From NCBI RefSeq assembly GCF_000943545.1, contig NZ_JTHP01000031.1, positions 1 to 64,000 on the forward strand: a stretch of DNA of 64,000 bases, given 5' to 3'. Made by a program: the position numbers and the translations under genes. The notes beneath the pieces are model-generated. The model was not told the origin of the DNA, did no database searches, and saw only the letters and a program-made list of their open reading frames with translations. Below, one piece after another: positions 1-8,306 of this stretch. The stretch is from Paenibacillus terrae (lineage in GTDB: Bacteria > Bacillota > Bacilli > Paenibacillales > Paenibacillaceae). Positions within the stretch are counted from its first letter, which is position 1, and each line of letters starts with the position of its first letter.

Positions 1-14
1 AAAAGGAAGAAGGA

Positions 15-46
15 CCATGATCTCCTTGAGATTGTGGTTTTTTTTG
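15..46 (+). terminator. Intrinsic terminator of the upstream gene
   Basis: A 10-bp stem (CCATGATCTC with GAGATTGTGG, two G-U pairs) has a short loop and is followed by eight T. It closes a gene lying left of the window. Confidence 0.7.
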
Positions 47-135
47 TGTTGAAAAGGTAAGAAATATATACTTAACTTAATGGAAAGGTACAAATGGAGA
101 CTAACTCATACCAATTGAAGCTATTTTGAAATAAA

Positions 136-168
136 TTAGTACCAGGTATTAGTATCAGGTGTTATAAT
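136..168 (+). promoter_or_regulatory. FapR-like operator overlapping the fabH promoter
   Basis: TTAGTACCAGGTATTAG (136-152) is close to the Bacillus FapR operator, which is TTAGTACC, one base, then GGTACTAA. A second, weaker copy overlaps it at about 149-165. TATAAT at 163-168 is a perfect -10 just downstream. In Bacillus FapR represses fabH genes and malonyl-CoA relieves this, so the site fits the neighbouring gene. No clear -35 was seen at normal spacing. Confidence 0.6.
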
Positions 169-199
169 AGGGATAAGGATTATAAAGGAGAGTGACCAA

Positions 200-1192
200 T
201 TGTTGAATTCTAAAGCAAAGCTTACGGCCCTGGGTACTTATGTACCTGAACGGATTTTGACGAATGCTGACTTGGAAAAGCTTGTGGATACTAGTGACGA
301 GTGGATTGTGCAACGAACGGGTATGCGTGAACGGCGAATTGCGGCTGAAGATCAATATGTATCTGATTTATGTATTCAGGCCGTTACACGTATGATTAAC
401 CTCTATAACGTAAATATAAACGAAGTTGATATGATTATTGTAGCAACAAGTACACCTGATTACTACTTTCCAAGTACAGCTTCACGGATTCAGGCACATT
501 TTAAAATTTCAGATACGGGATCAATGGATGTAAGTGCAGCATGTGCAGGGTTCACTTATGGACTTCACCTGGCTAATGGCCTTATTACGGGTGGTCTACA
601 CCGTAAGGTGTTAGTGGTGGGAGCGGAAACGTTGTCTAAAATTACAGATTATACGGACCGGACGACTTGTGTACTTTTTGGAGACGGCGCAGGGGCTGCT
701 CTTGTTGAATATGACGAGAATGAAGGATCATTTTTGACTGCAGATATCGGAACTTATGGACAAGGGGGAGTTCATCTTTATCGGGCAGGTTTATCTGATT
801 ATTTAGATGGAGAAAAGCTGCAAACTAATGGATTTCTTGTTCAAAATGGACGTGAGGTTTATAAATGGGCTGTTCGCTCTGTCCCAGCGGGAGTAGAACG
901 GTTATTGGAGCAGGCTGGAATGAAGAATGAGGATCTTGACTGGTTTGTACCGCATAGCGCCAATCTGAGAATGATCGAATCCATATGTGAACGAGGGGCA
1001 ATACCTTTGGAAAAGACGCTGACAAGTGTAGAGTTTTATGGCAATACATCGGCGGCATCTATTCCTTTGGCTTTACAGTGCGGTTTGGATGATGGGCGTT
1101 TACGGTATGGGCAGCGGGTATTGTTATATGGGTTCGGAGGGGGCCTGACTTATGCAGGTCTGCTGTTAAAATGGAGCGTGCCTGATTTGTAA
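200..1192 (+). CDS. fabH: Beta-ketoacyl-ACP synthase III
   Basis: This cytosolic enzyme condenses an acyl-CoA primer with malonyl-ACP to start type II fatty-acid synthesis. At 330 residues it has the normal FabH length. The Cys-His-Asn triad is visible: C115 in SAACAGFTYG, H252 in VPHSANLRMIE and N282 in YGNTSAASIP. I use the TTG at 200 because AAAGGAG (184-190) lies 9 nt upstream and the next codon already belongs to the conserved protein. It is monocistronic, and the FapR-like site upstream suggests malonyl-CoA-responsive control. Bacilli often carry two FabH paralogues, and the sequence does not say which one this is. Confidence 0.93.
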   Translation: MLNSKAKLTALGTYVPERILTNADLEKLVDTSDEWIVQRTGMRERRIAAEDQYVSDLCIQAVTRMINLYNVNINEVDMIIVATSTPDYYFPSTASRIQAHFKISDTGSMDVSAACAGFTYGLHLANGLITGGLHRKVLVVGAETLSKITDYTDRTTCVLFGDGAGAALVEYDENEGSFLTADIGTYGQGGVHLYRAGLSDYLDGEKLQTNGFLVQNGREVYKWAVRSVPAGVERLLEQAGMKNEDLDWFVPHSANLRMIESICERGAIPLEKTLTSVEFYGNTSAASIPLALQCGLDDGRLRYGQRVLLYGFGGGLTYAGLLLKWSVPDL

Positions 1193-1320
1193 GCTGTCCT
1201 ATAAAATGTAGAAGTAATAGTAATAGCATGTACAATCACGTCTTTGAGAGCCGTTGGCATTTGATTTATCGTAAGATGGGAGGATGGTATAATTAACAAT
1301 ATAAGAGAAAGGGGCGTAAC

Positions 1321-3453
1321 ATGAAGGTATTAGTATTAGCAGAAAAACCATCCGTAGCCAGAGAGATTGCACGTGTGATGGGAAGCCGCGAGAAGCATAA
1401 AAGCTATATAGAGGGGCCTAAGTATGTTGTGACGTGGGCGTTAGGACATTTGGTTGGACTGGCAGAGCCGGAGGATTATGATTCCAAGTATGCAACCTGG
1501 AATTTGGAGGACCTGCCGATCCTTCCGAAGAGTACCAGGCTGAAGGTGCTACGGGAAAGCAATCATCAGTTCAAGGCTGTGCAGCAGCTCATGAAGCGAC
1601 AGGACATTGGAGAACTTATTGTGGCAACGGATGCTGCACGTGAAGGGGAACTGTTGGCACGTTGGATTATACAAATGGCGAACTGGAAAAAGCCTTTTCG
1701 CCGCTTGTGGATTTCATCGCAGACGGACAAGGCGATCAAGGAAGGCTTCGCGAAGCTGTTGCCTGGGCAGCAGTTTGATCGTTTGTATGAATCGGCTCGT
1801 TGTCGGGCTGAAGCAGATTGGATGATCGGTCTGAATGTGACCCGCGCATTGACGTGTCGCTATAACGCTCAGCTTTCGGCGGGAAGGGTACAGACACCGA
1901 CGCTGGGGATGATTATGGAACGTGAGAAGGAAATTACTCAGTTTCGTTCTCAGGAATATGATACATTGACGGCGGAATTTGGTGATTTTCAGGCAACTTG
2001 GCGTGCGGAAAATGGCGATTCACGCATGTTTGATCGTACTCAAGCAGAGGCTCTGCGTCGCAAATTGGAAGGCGTCAAAGGCACGGTTGCCAGTGTCAAA
2101 AAAAGTGAAAAGAATGAGCCACACCCGTTGGCTTATGATTTAACCGAGCTGCAAAGGGATGCCAACCAGCGCTACGGCTTTTCGGCCAAGCAGACGTCTA
2201 ATGTGCTTCAACGTCTGTATGAGCAGCATAAGCTGGTCACGTATCCACGTACAGACAGCCGTTATCTGACATCAGATATGGTGGATACCTTTAAGGAACG
2301 GCTCAATAGTGTGGCTGTAGGCCCATATGCTTCCTTGGCACGCCCGTTACTGCGCAAGAGCTTGACGATCTCGAAGCGAATTGTGGATGACAGTAAAGTA
2401 ACGGATCACCATGCGATCATCCCTACAGAGCAGACGTTGTTGCTTAATCAGCTAAGCCCGGAGGAACGTAAGCTGTATGATCTGATTGCGCGGCGATTTA
2501 TCAGTCTTTTCTATCCACCTGCTCGTTATGATGCTGTAGCGGTTGCAGTAACGGTAGAGCAGGAAACGTTTCAAGTCAAAGGCACGACGACAAAAGATAG
2601 TGGCTGGCGTGCTGTATATGACGGAAGTCTCTATGATACGGACGACGAAGCAGAGGAACGTGAGGACAACGGAAGTGGTGTTATTTTACCTGAACTGAAA
2701 AAAGGGGATTCCGTCCGGGTTCAGCGTTGCCTTGTGCGTGCTGGACGAACGATGCCGCCGAAGCGGTATACGGAAGCGGCGCTACTTGCTCAGATGGAGA
2801 AGCATGGTCTGGGTACTCCTGCTACTCGCGCAGATCTGATCGAGAAGCTGGTTAGCTCGGATACAATTGAGCGTCAGGGAAATGTAATGCATCCAACGGG
2901 GAAAGGCAAACAACTGATTGAGCTGGCAGCTCCACAGCTAAGAACACCGGAGCTGACGGCACGTTGGGAAGCGGAGCTGGAACGAATCGCGCGTGGTCAA
3001 GGGCAACCAGGACCGTTCCTGGACTCCATTCGTGCGATGGCGAAAGAGCTGGTTTCCACTGTGAAAAATAGCAGTGCCGAATACAAGCCCCATAACGTGA
3101 CGAACAGCCATTGCCCGGATTGTGGTACAAAGCTTTTGGAGAAGAAGGGCAAACAGGGCAAGTTCCTCGTATGTCCAAGTGCGGATTGCGGCTATCGCCG
3201 TTCGGGAGAAAAACGTTTGTCGAATCGTCGCTGTCCGCAGTGCCATAAAAAAATGGAAATGAAAGAGGGCAAGGCGGGGGTGTATGTAAGATGTCTGCCT
3301 TGTGGCATTACCGAGACGCTGGACAAGGACAAGCAACGGGTAAACAAACGTGAACAGCAGAAGCTGGTAAGACAATATGAAAAACAGGAGCCTCTTGGCT
3401 CCAGTCTGGGTGATCTACTGAAAGCAGCCTTGGAGCAAAAGCAGGGAAAATAA
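1321..3453 (+). CDS. topB: DNA topoisomerase III (type IA)
   Basis: This enzyme passes single DNA strands through a transient break and helps resolve recombination and replication intermediates. The 710 residues begin with a Toprim domain (VLVLAEKPSVAREIA, then ATDAAREGELLARWI). The catalytic tyrosine is Y308 in TYPRTDSRYL, and the conserved GTPATRADLIEKL follows near residue 500. Two C-terminal four-cysteine zinc motifs start near residues 597 (CPDCG, then CPSADCGY) and 639 (CPQC, then CLPCG). The ATG has GAGAAAGGGG upstream. TATAAT at 1288-1293 may be the -10 of its own promoter. The two zinc fingers and the overall length fit Bacillus-type TopB. Confidence 0.95.
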   Translation: MKVLVLAEKPSVAREIARVMGSREKHKSYIEGPKYVVTWALGHLVGLAEPEDYDSKYATWNLEDLPILPKSTRLKVLRESNHQFKAVQQLMKRQDIGELIVATDAAREGELLARWIIQMANWKKPFRRLWISSQTDKAIKEGFAKLLPGQQFDRLYESARCRAEADWMIGLNVTRALTCRYNAQLSAGRVQTPTLGMIMEREKEITQFRSQEYDTLTAEFGDFQATWRAENGDSRMFDRTQAEALRRKLEGVKGTVASVKKSEKNEPHPLAYDLTELQRDANQRYGFSAKQTSNVLQRLYEQHKLVTYPRTDSRYLTSDMVDTFKERLNSVAVGPYASLARPLLRKSLTISKRIVDDSKVTDHHAIIPTEQTLLLNQLSPEERKLYDLIARRFISLFYPPARYDAVAVAVTVEQETFQVKGTTTKDSGWRAVYDGSLYDTDDEAEEREDNGSGVILPELKKGDSVRVQRCLVRAGRTMPPKRYTEAALLAQMEKHGLGTPATRADLIEKLVSSDTIERQGNVMHPTGKGKQLIELAAPQLRTPELTARWEAELERIARGQGQPGPFLDSIRAMAKELVSTVKNSSAEYKPHNVTNSHCPDCGTKLLEKKGKQGKFLVCPSADCGYRRSGEKRLSNRRCPQCHKKMEMKEGKAGVYVRCLPCGITETLDKDKQRVNKREQQKLVRQYEKQEPLGSSLGDLLKAALEQKQGK

Positions 3454-3554
3454 CGGGCAGCTACAAGTAATCCAACAGCAAGGGCGATAAGCATCAGTAA
3501 ATCGGTATAAAATCTCTCGCTCCTTGGCATGGTAAGCCGAGGAGGTGAGTAGTT

Positions 3555-3692
3555 ATGCCCAAGCATAAACCGCTTAAAATCAACAACCAGCAAAATAAAT
3601 CAAGTATTTTGGAGGAAGAAATCGCTCCACATCCAGAGAAGCAAGCGAAATATCCTCCAAGCTTGAATGGAATTCCTAAACAGCAGTCTTGA
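3555..3692 (+). CDS. Small hypothetical protein, likely N-terminal part of a frameshifted gene
   Basis: A 45-residue reading frame (MPKHKPLKINNQQ at its start) has an excellent ribosome binding site, GGAGGTGAG at 3541-3549, six nt before the ATG. It is hydrophilic and ends KQQS. An overlapping frame one base over continues with protein-like sequence. I think the intact gene was about 90 residues and a one-base insertion near 3686-3690 split it. It may also simply be a real 45-residue protein. The family is not recognised. Confidence 0.45.
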   Translation: MPKHKPLKINNQQNKSSILEEEIAPHPEKQAKYPPSLNGIPKQQS

Positions 3693-3825
3693 TACGAAGT
3701 GGCAGGAGCCATGGATTGTAGCGAAATGGAATCAGTTATCCATTGACTGGTATGGATTTAACCATCCGACAGGCAAACTTAAACTTGAAGCTATATTAAG
3801 GCTAAGACAATTGGGCTCCGTATGA
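3667..3825 (+). CDS. Small hypothetical protein, likely C-terminal part of the same gene
   Basis: A 52-residue frame overlaps the previous one by 26 bp in another phase. Its tail (WIVAKWNQLSIDWYGFNHP, then LEAILRLRQLGSV) has four tryptophans across the frame and looks like real protein. Its own ATG lacks a recognisable ribosome binding site, unlike the upstream frame. That supports a single frameshifted gene spanning 3555-3825. The function is unknown. Confidence 0.4.
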   Translation: MEFLNSSLDTKWQEPWIVAKWNQLSIDWYGFNHPTGKLKLEAILRLRQLGSV

Positions 3826-3850
3826 AGTTGTAGGTTGTCATTGTCTTGCG

Positions 3851-3902
3851 AAAAAGGAGCAACAGTTACGGTATATCACCGTTACTGCTGCTCCTTTTTT
3901 TG
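3851..3902. terminator. Bidirectional intrinsic terminator
   Basis: A 16-nt stem (GGAGCAACAGTTACGG with CCGTTACTGCTGCTCC, 14 pairs) has AAAAA on its left and TTTTTTT on its right. It can therefore end transcription of the small gene on the plus strand and of the asparaginase on the minus strand. Confidence 0.8.
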
Positions 3903-3977
3903 TGATCTGGCTTTTATATCTTATGGTTTATTGAGAATGCTTATTTGGATTTTCACAAATCCTCATTTACTCATTTA

Positions 3978-5138
3978 TTAGTATTCATTAAAGAAGGACT
4001 GAATTTCTTTAACATCATGCGTTTGAGTCAAAGCAAGCATGAGCAAGATCCGTGCTTTTTGCGGATTGAGCGAGTCAGTGGAAACAAAGTTGGACGCTGC
4101 GTCTTTCGTTGACGGAGAGACGATCCCGCTCCCTACACGGCTGGAACGTGCGATGATGACTCCTTTTTTACCTGCTGCCTCAGCACCTTCTGTAGAGGTC
4201 TTGGACAAGGAACCATTGCCGGAGCCTGCCACGACGATCCCTTTGGCACCTGCCGCTACGGCTGCATCATACAGATAGCGCCCGTTATTTTGATATTCGT
4301 ATAAAATATCTACCTGAGGCAGTTGGGTCAGAATGGAAATATCGAACATAGAAGCAGTTGTATGCTTGTGTGTAGATTTGTTGTAGTAGTACACTTGATC
4401 TCCCACAACAGCTCCCAGGTATCCCTGCTCCACAGACTTGAACGTATCGACTGCTGTCGTGTTCGTTTTGGTAATGTATCTCGCTGCACCGATACGGTCA
4501 TTTAGCAGTACGAGTACGCCTTGACCTTTGGAGGCAGAAGCCCCGGCGACTTTGACAGCATTATAAAGGTTAAAAGGACCATCGGCGCTGATTGCTGTAG
4601 CTGGACGCATGGAGCCAACGACAACCACAGGCTTATCGCTATTGACGACCAGATTGAGGAAATAAGCGGTTTCTTCCAGCGTATCTGTACCATGAGTAAT
4701 AACGATTCCGTCTACATCATCTCTGGCGAGCAGTTCATTCGTACGTTTGGCGAGTTTTAAAAGGATATCATTATTAATGTCAGGACTGCCCACGTTGACA
4801 ACCTGTTCACCGCTGACGTTTGCAATACTTTTCATTTCAGGAACGGCGTTAATCAGAGTCTCGATACCCAACGCGCCTGCTTTGTAGTCGGTTGTATCGG
4901 TGTTGACGGCAGATGACCCTGCGATGGTTCCCCCAGTAGCAAGTATTTTAATGTTGGGTAGATTATTTGTTTGTGGTTTCTCAGATTTATCGGTGATGGT
5001 AGTGGCAGATGGAGGTACAGTCGTGCTGGTGGTAGCTGCTGCCGCAGCGTTAGCGGTAAAACCACCACTCCATAAGGTACTTCCGAGAATAAAGCTGGCC
5101 AGCAGGGGAATCATTGTCATTTTTTTCATGTTAGTCAT
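3978..5138 (-). CDS. Secreted type II L-asparaginase
   Basis: It hydrolyses asparagine to aspartate and ammonia outside the membrane. The 386 residues start with a signal peptide ([18 protein letters not shown], then about 15 residues ending near TANAAAAA). A Thr/Pro/Ser-rich linker follows, then the asparaginase fold. Both active-site threonine motifs are present: [10 protein letters not shown] near residue 67 and [14 protein letters not shown] near 149. [14 protein letters not shown] is also typical. There is no lipobox cysteine, so it is probably released or wall-trapped rather than lipid-anchored like B. subtilis AnsZ. GAGGAG lies 8 nt before the ATG. It is monocistronic. Confidence 0.92.
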   Translation of the reverse strand: MTNMKKMTMIPLLASFILGSTLWSGGFTANAAAAATTSTTVPPSATTITDKSEKPQTNNLPNIKILATGGTIAGSSAVNTDTTDYKAGALGIETLINAVPEMKSIANVSGEQVVNVGSPDINNDILLKLAKRTNELLARDDVDGIVITHGTDTLEETAYFLNLVVNSDKPVVVVGSMRPATAISADGPFNLYNAVKVAGASASKGQGVLVLLNDRIGAARYITKTNTTAVDTFKSVEQGYLGAVVGDQVYYYNKSTHKHTTASMFDISILTQLPQVDILYEYQNNGRYLYDAAVAAGAKGIVVAGSGNGSLSKTSTEGAEAAGKKGVIIARSSRVGSGIVSPSTKDAASNFVSTDSLNPQKARILLMLALTQTHDVKEIQSFFNEY

Positions 5139-5297
5139 ATAAAGCTCCTCTCCAATGTGAAAACCATAGATATGAATGATAGATTAACTGACAAATATTT
5201 TGTCGAATTACGTTAATATCACGAATTATAGAGGCTGAAATTGTTTTTAGTCAATATATATGTCACATAATATGACGTTATAACTTATTTTTTATAA

Positions 5298-5312
5298 ATG
5301 TAATCGTTTTAT
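5298..5312 (+). promoter_or_regulatory. Candidate cre site
   Basis: ATGTAATCGTTTTAT matches the CcpA operator consensus WTGNAANCGNWNNCW at all but one defined position. It lies before the decayed alpha-galactosidase gene, where catabolite control would make sense, so it may be a relic. Confidence 0.35.
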
Positions 5313-5404
5313 TGTTTGTATAAGGTGTGTAGTAAGATGATAGCTATTACTTTTTATATGATTTTGTATAGAGTTCATTAGTAGGATGATAGGGGGAGTT
5401 AACT

Positions 5405-5882
5405 TTATGTAAGCCATACGATTACACAGGGTAAACCGAAATTGACCGGTCTTCCGGCCGTTCTACAATATAAAGTATTCAATGAATTAGATGCTATCAC
5501 TCGTTCTGTACGTTTTGAAAATATAGGCAGTTCAAATGTAACGCTTCGACGGGCTTTAAGCTGTAATGTGGATTTCGTGACGGTGATTATGATATGTGCA
5601 ATTGTCTGGTTCATGAGGTAGGGAGAGTCATTCCAGACGCCGGAAGCTGTACTGGTTCGTTCCTCGGAAGAATTGTGTGATATGTCGCGCACCTATCATC
5701 GCTTATATCGAACAAGACTGTCAAGAGGAGGATTCCGTGATCAGGTTCGTCCGGTGCTGATTAAAAAATGGGAAGCCACGTATTTTAATTTTAATGCGGA
5801 TCGGATTAAAGAAATTGCTTCGGCTGGTCAGGAGCTTGGGATTGAGCTGTTTGTACTGGACGATGGTTGGTTGTCTGGGTAG
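5405..5882 (+). pseudogene. Decayed GH36 alpha-galactosidase fragment
   Basis: Two out-of-frame pieces encode parts of a family 36 alpha-galactosidase. Piece one (5408-5573) reads SHTITQGKPKLTGLPAVLQ, then an ITRSVRFENIG segment. Piece two (about 5622-5882) reads TPEAVLVRSSEELCDMSRTY, later LIKKWEATYFNFNADRIKEI and LGIELFVLDDGW. A frameshift and a stop (TAG near 5618) separate them, and a stop follows at 5880. Intact enzymes have about 730 residues. The N-terminus and most of the catalytic barrel, including the acid/base region, are missing, so no active enzyme can be made. Confidence 0.85.
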
Positions 5883-5931
5883 GCTGGGAGAAGAGATTAC
5901 TGCGACAGGATGGAAGTGAACATCGAAATTA

Positions 5932-5972
5932 CAATAAGCAGACACCTCAAAGGGAGCCTGCTTGTTGTTTTT
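5932..5972 (+). terminator. Terminator-like hairpin after the alpha-galactosidase remnant
   Basis: CAATAAGCAG pairs with CTGCTTGTTG across a 16-nt loop, followed by TTTTTG. It may be the old terminator of the deleted gene. Confidence 0.5.
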
Positions 5973-6096
5973 GCAGAAGCTAAAAGAAGGCAATGTATCT
6001 GGTTTTTGCAACATTTAAAGTAAATACATTGCAATCCAAACTGACATTATACGTGAATAACATGGTTTTACAGCTTATACAGCAGGGTACCTGCAA

Positions 6097-6225
6097 TTAA
6101 GGATTGTTGGTATGCTGTTTGGTCGGCAAGCTGGCGCTGGGAGTTCCTTTTCCTCTTTTACGATTGCGTTCTGCCTTTTTCGCATTTTCCCGCAGCTTTT
6201 CCACGTATTCATGGGTGCTTTCCAT
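6097..6225 (-). CDS. Small DUF4023-like protein
   Basis: A 42-residue protein starts MESTHEYVEKLRENAKKAER and continues with a basic stretch and GKGTPSASLPTKQH. The start is set by AAAGGAGGG, 8 nt upstream of the ATG on the minus strand. The N-terminal ESTHEYVEKL and the later GKG-P-S--LP pattern resemble the short DUF4023 family of Bacillales, whose function is unknown. It is predicted to be soluble, hydrophilic and highly charged. It stands alone between the alpha-galactosidase remnant and a divergent membrane-protein gene. The family assignment is from memory of the pattern. Confidence 0.65.
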   Translation of the reverse strand: MESTHEYVEKLRENAKKAERNRKRGKGTPSASLPTKQHTNNP

Positions 6226-6406
6226 CGTAGTCCCTCCTTTAATTCAAGGTTATCCGTCATACAACGTTACTATATCCGCAAAAGCGGTATTTCAGTCAGG
6301 AGAAGGACGTTGTTTCTGCAAAAGGGGTGGAGTTATAATGAAGGGGAGAGGGCTATAGAGGGGCTAATGCCTGGACTCGGTACGGTGTGCAAAAGGAGGG
6401 GAGACA

Positions 6407-6670
6407 TTGCAGACAGGCTTGTTGGTGTGGCTGCTGTTTATAAACGCAGTAGGCTATCTGGTAATGTCGGAAGACAAAAAGAGGGCGCGTAAGCACCGTG
6501 ATCGTGTACCCGAACGGACGCTGTTTTTGCTGGCCCTGATCGGGGGAGCGTTAGGCGTGCTGATTGCAATGTACCGCAAACGCCACAAAACGCGGCATAT
6601 GAGCTTCAGGCTGGGTATTCCTGCGTTGCTGTTCGTTAATGCATTGCTGTACGGGTATTTTTTACGGTAA
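6407..6670 (+). CDS. DUF1294 family small membrane protein
   Basis: This 87-residue protein has three hydrophobic segments, at about residues 4-20, 39-55 and 69-86. Between the second and third lies the characteristic basic loop MYRKRHKTRHMSFRLGIP. The pattern ALIGGALGVLIAMY, then HKT-H--F--G-P, is typical of DUF1294 (YsdA-like) proteins of unknown function. It starts at TTG 6407 behind AAGGAGGGGAG. It appears monocistronic. Confidence 0.85.
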   Translation: MQTGLLVWLLFINAVGYLVMSEDKKRARKHRDRVPERTLFLLALIGGALGVLIAMYRKRHKTRHMSFRLGIPALLFVNALLYGYFLR

Positions 6671-6815
6671 ATCCGTGGTTTAGGCTCTCATGGGAATGTT
6701 TAATGATGAGTAAGGCGGCTATGCTAGCGTCCGGCAATGTGAATGTATGAGCGGCCAAGGGAATACATATTTCAGGCGTTGTTCTAACAAACTGAATAGG
6801 AAGAGGTGCATATGT

Positions 6816-7250
6816 ATGTTATTTTCAAAAATATTGCTTGCTTATGATGGTTCCGAGGCATCCAACAAGGCCCTGCTGAAGGCAGCAGAATTAACCAAGG
6901 CATCACCGTCCTCGCAGCTTGAGGTTGTAACAGCATTTGATTTTCCGCGTATATTCATGGGGGAAGGTTTGGCTCCGATTCCAGCTTCGGTGAATAAAGA
7001 ATATTACGATTTGGCGGAGCAAACCACGGATGAGGTCAAAAAACGGCTTGCCGACCAGGGCATTGACGCCAAGGTGGAGCTGATTCAGGGTTCGCCGGCT
7101 GAAGTTATTTTGGATTATGCGAATGAAAATGGCTTCGATGTGATTGTGATCGGCAGCCGTGGTTTGGGTGGTATTCGTGAATTTGTGCTAGGCAGCGTCA
7201 GTCATAATGTGGTGCAGCATGCGCGTATTCCTGTGCTGGTCGTGAAGTAA
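6816..7250 (+). CDS. Universal stress protein (UspA family)
   Basis: A 144-residue single-domain cytosolic protein of the nucleotide-binding alpha/beta fold. It begins with a beta strand (KILLAYDGSEAS) and ends with the ATP-binding motif GSRGLGGIREFVLGSVSHNV, G-x2-G-x9-G-S, followed by IPVLVVK. I start at ATG 6816, which has AGGAAGAGGTG upstream. An in-frame start at 6747 would add 23 residues that are not family-like. It is monocistronic and followed by a strong terminator. USP proteins of this type bind ATP and act in general stress resistance; the exact role cannot be told from sequence. Confidence 0.9.
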   Translation: MLFSKILLAYDGSEASNKALLKAAELTKASPSSQLEVVTAFDFPRIFMGEGLAPIPASVNKEYYDLAEQTTDEVKKRLADQGIDAKVELIQGSPAEVILDYANENGFDVIVIGSRGLGGIREFVLGSVSHNVVQHARIPVLVVK

Positions 7251-7265
7251 CAGAATAGAAGGAAT

Positions 7266-7313
7266 AAAAGTCGGATTACTGCCTGTACAGGAAGTACCGG
7301 CTTTTATTTTTTT
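7266..7313 (+). terminator. Intrinsic terminator after the universal stress gene
   Basis: AAAAGTCGG pairs with CCGGCTTTT, with an inner CCTGTACAGG palindrome, followed by ATTTTTTT. Confidence 0.8.
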
Positions 7314-7420
7314 GTGGAGCATAGAGCCGATCTATGATGGTAGTCTGAGGCAAAGAGTCGGCTAAATGTATAGCTACCGTCCCGTCTTGCGGGTAGAAAA
7401 GGGTTTGTGTTTTGTAAAAC

Positions 7421-7456
7421 ACGAACATTCAATTGGTTGATTTTAATAATGTTCGT
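7421..7456 (+). promoter_or_regulatory. PurR box pair (purine operator)
   Basis: Two inverted boxes, ACGAACATT (7421-7429) and AATGTTCGT (7448-7456), are 18 nt apart. They match the paired CGAA-core PurBoxes bound by the Bacillus PurR repressor, whose binding PRPP blocks. They sit directly upstream of the -35 element of the purine promoter. Confidence 0.85.
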
Positions 7457-7463
7457 TTCCAAG

Positions 7464-7493
7464 TTGACATAAGGTGTAGGGAATTGTTAAACT
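7464..7493 (+). promoter_or_regulatory. SigA-type promoter of the purine operon
   Basis: TTGACA (7464-7469), an 18-nt spacer and TAAACT (7488-7493) precede the riboswitch by about 95 nt. Confidence 0.75.
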
Positions 7494-7589
7494 ATGAAGT
7501 GTATTGTCGATAAAAAAAGAACTTTAGGTAAAAATTAATAAGGTACACATGCTTGAGCCGAAACAGACCATCGAGTAGGCAAAATGATG

Positions 7590-7658
7590 ACTCGTATAAT
7601 GCCGGGGATATGGCCCGGAAGTTTCTACCTGGAAACCTTAAATTTCCGGACTACGGGA
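7590..7658 (+). ncRNA. Purine (guanine) riboswitch aptamer
   Basis: The three-way junction is recognisable: P1 strand CTCGTATAAT, P2 around CCGGGGATATGGCCCGG, junction AAGTTTCTACC, a P3 hairpin, then GGACTACGGG. The junction base that pairs with the ligand is C (GACTAC, not GATTAC). This predicts guanine or hypoxanthine rather than adenine binding. It is about 160 nt upstream of purE. Confidence 0.95.
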
Positions 7659-7750
7659 GACATACGGCTGAAGCCGCATTTGTTGCGGTGAAACAGGCTT
7701 GCCTTTGGCATGCCCTTGAGAGGCTTTGTCGTTTGTTTTTCGTAGTCCGG
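7646..7750 (+). promoter_or_regulatory. Riboswitch antiterminator pairing
   Basis: CCGGACTACG (7646-7655), the 3' part of the aptamer, is perfectly complementary to CGTAGTCCGG (7741-7750), which overlaps the 5' arm of the terminator. Without ligand this 10-bp helix would free transcription. With ligand the aptamer keeps its 3' strand and the terminator forms. The roughly 85-nt loop contains small hairpins of its own, such as CCGCA with TGCGG. Confidence 0.75.
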
Positions 7751-7789
7751 TGTCTTGAAAATAACATTATTTTCGAGTGCCGGATTTTT
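7746..7789 (+). terminator. Riboswitch-controlled attenuator of the purine operon
   Basis: TCCGGTGTCTTGAAAAT pairs with ATTTTCGAGTGCCGGA (TCCGG and CTTGAAAAT arms, small bulge) and is followed by TTTTT at 7785-7789. It lies 32 nt before the purE ATG. Confidence 0.85.
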
Positions 7790-7820
7790 GGCGCTTATTG
7801 ATAAACAGGGAGTGAAGGAC

Positions 7821-8306
7821 ATGTCAGTGCAGGTCGCTGTCATTATGGGCAGCACATCGGACTGGGACACCATGCAGCATGCATGTGCTGTGCTGGACGA
7901 GCTTGAAATCGGATATGAGAAAAAGGTAGTCTCAGCCCATCGTACACCGGATTTGATGTTCCGTTTTGCTGAGGAAGCCGCCGGGCGCGGGTTGAAGGTC
8001 ATTATTGCCGGAGCGGGCGGCGCGGCGCATTTACCGGGTATGGTAGCCGCCAAGACGGCTTTGCCAGTCATCGGTGTGCCTGTCCAGTCGAAGGCGCTGA
8101 ATGGTCTGGACTCCCTGCTCTCCATTGTGCAGATGCCGGGAGGCATTCCGGTCGCTACTGTAGCAATTGGTAAAGCAGGCGCTACGAATGCAGGACTGCT
8201 GGCAGCACAAATATTGGGTGCTTTTGATGAAAAAGTGCGCCAGCGGGTCGAAGCAAGACGCGACCGTATCCGTGATGAGGTGCTGGAAGGCAGTGACTCG
8301 CTATGA
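7821..8306 (+). CDS. purE: N5-carboxyaminoimidazole ribonucleotide mutase
   Basis: PurE rearranges N5-CAIR, made by PurK, to CAIR in IMP synthesis. The 161 residues show the class I signature: GSTSDWDTM near residue 10, SAHRTPD near 39 and [12 protein letters not shown] near 70. ATG 7821 is chosen because GGGAGTGAAGG lies just upstream; an earlier in-frame codon at 7755 lies inside the attenuator hairpin. It is the first gene of the operon, controlled by the PurR boxes and the guanine riboswitch. Its stop overlaps the purK start (ATGA), implying translational coupling. Confidence 0.96.
   Translation: MSVQVAVIMGSTSDWDTMQHACAVLDELEIGYEKKVVSAHRTPDLMFRFAEEAAGRGLKVIIAGAGGAAHLPGMVAAKTALPVIGVPVQSKALNGLDSLLSIVQMPGGIPVATVAIGKAGATNAGLLAAQILGAFDEKVRQRVEARRDRIRDEVLEGSDSL

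Noticed and set aside
3667..3700. Programmed +1 frameshift of the prfB type
   Set aside because: The slip codon would be TCT, not CTT, and there is no internal Shine-Dalgarno at the right distance. A simple one-base mutation explains it better.
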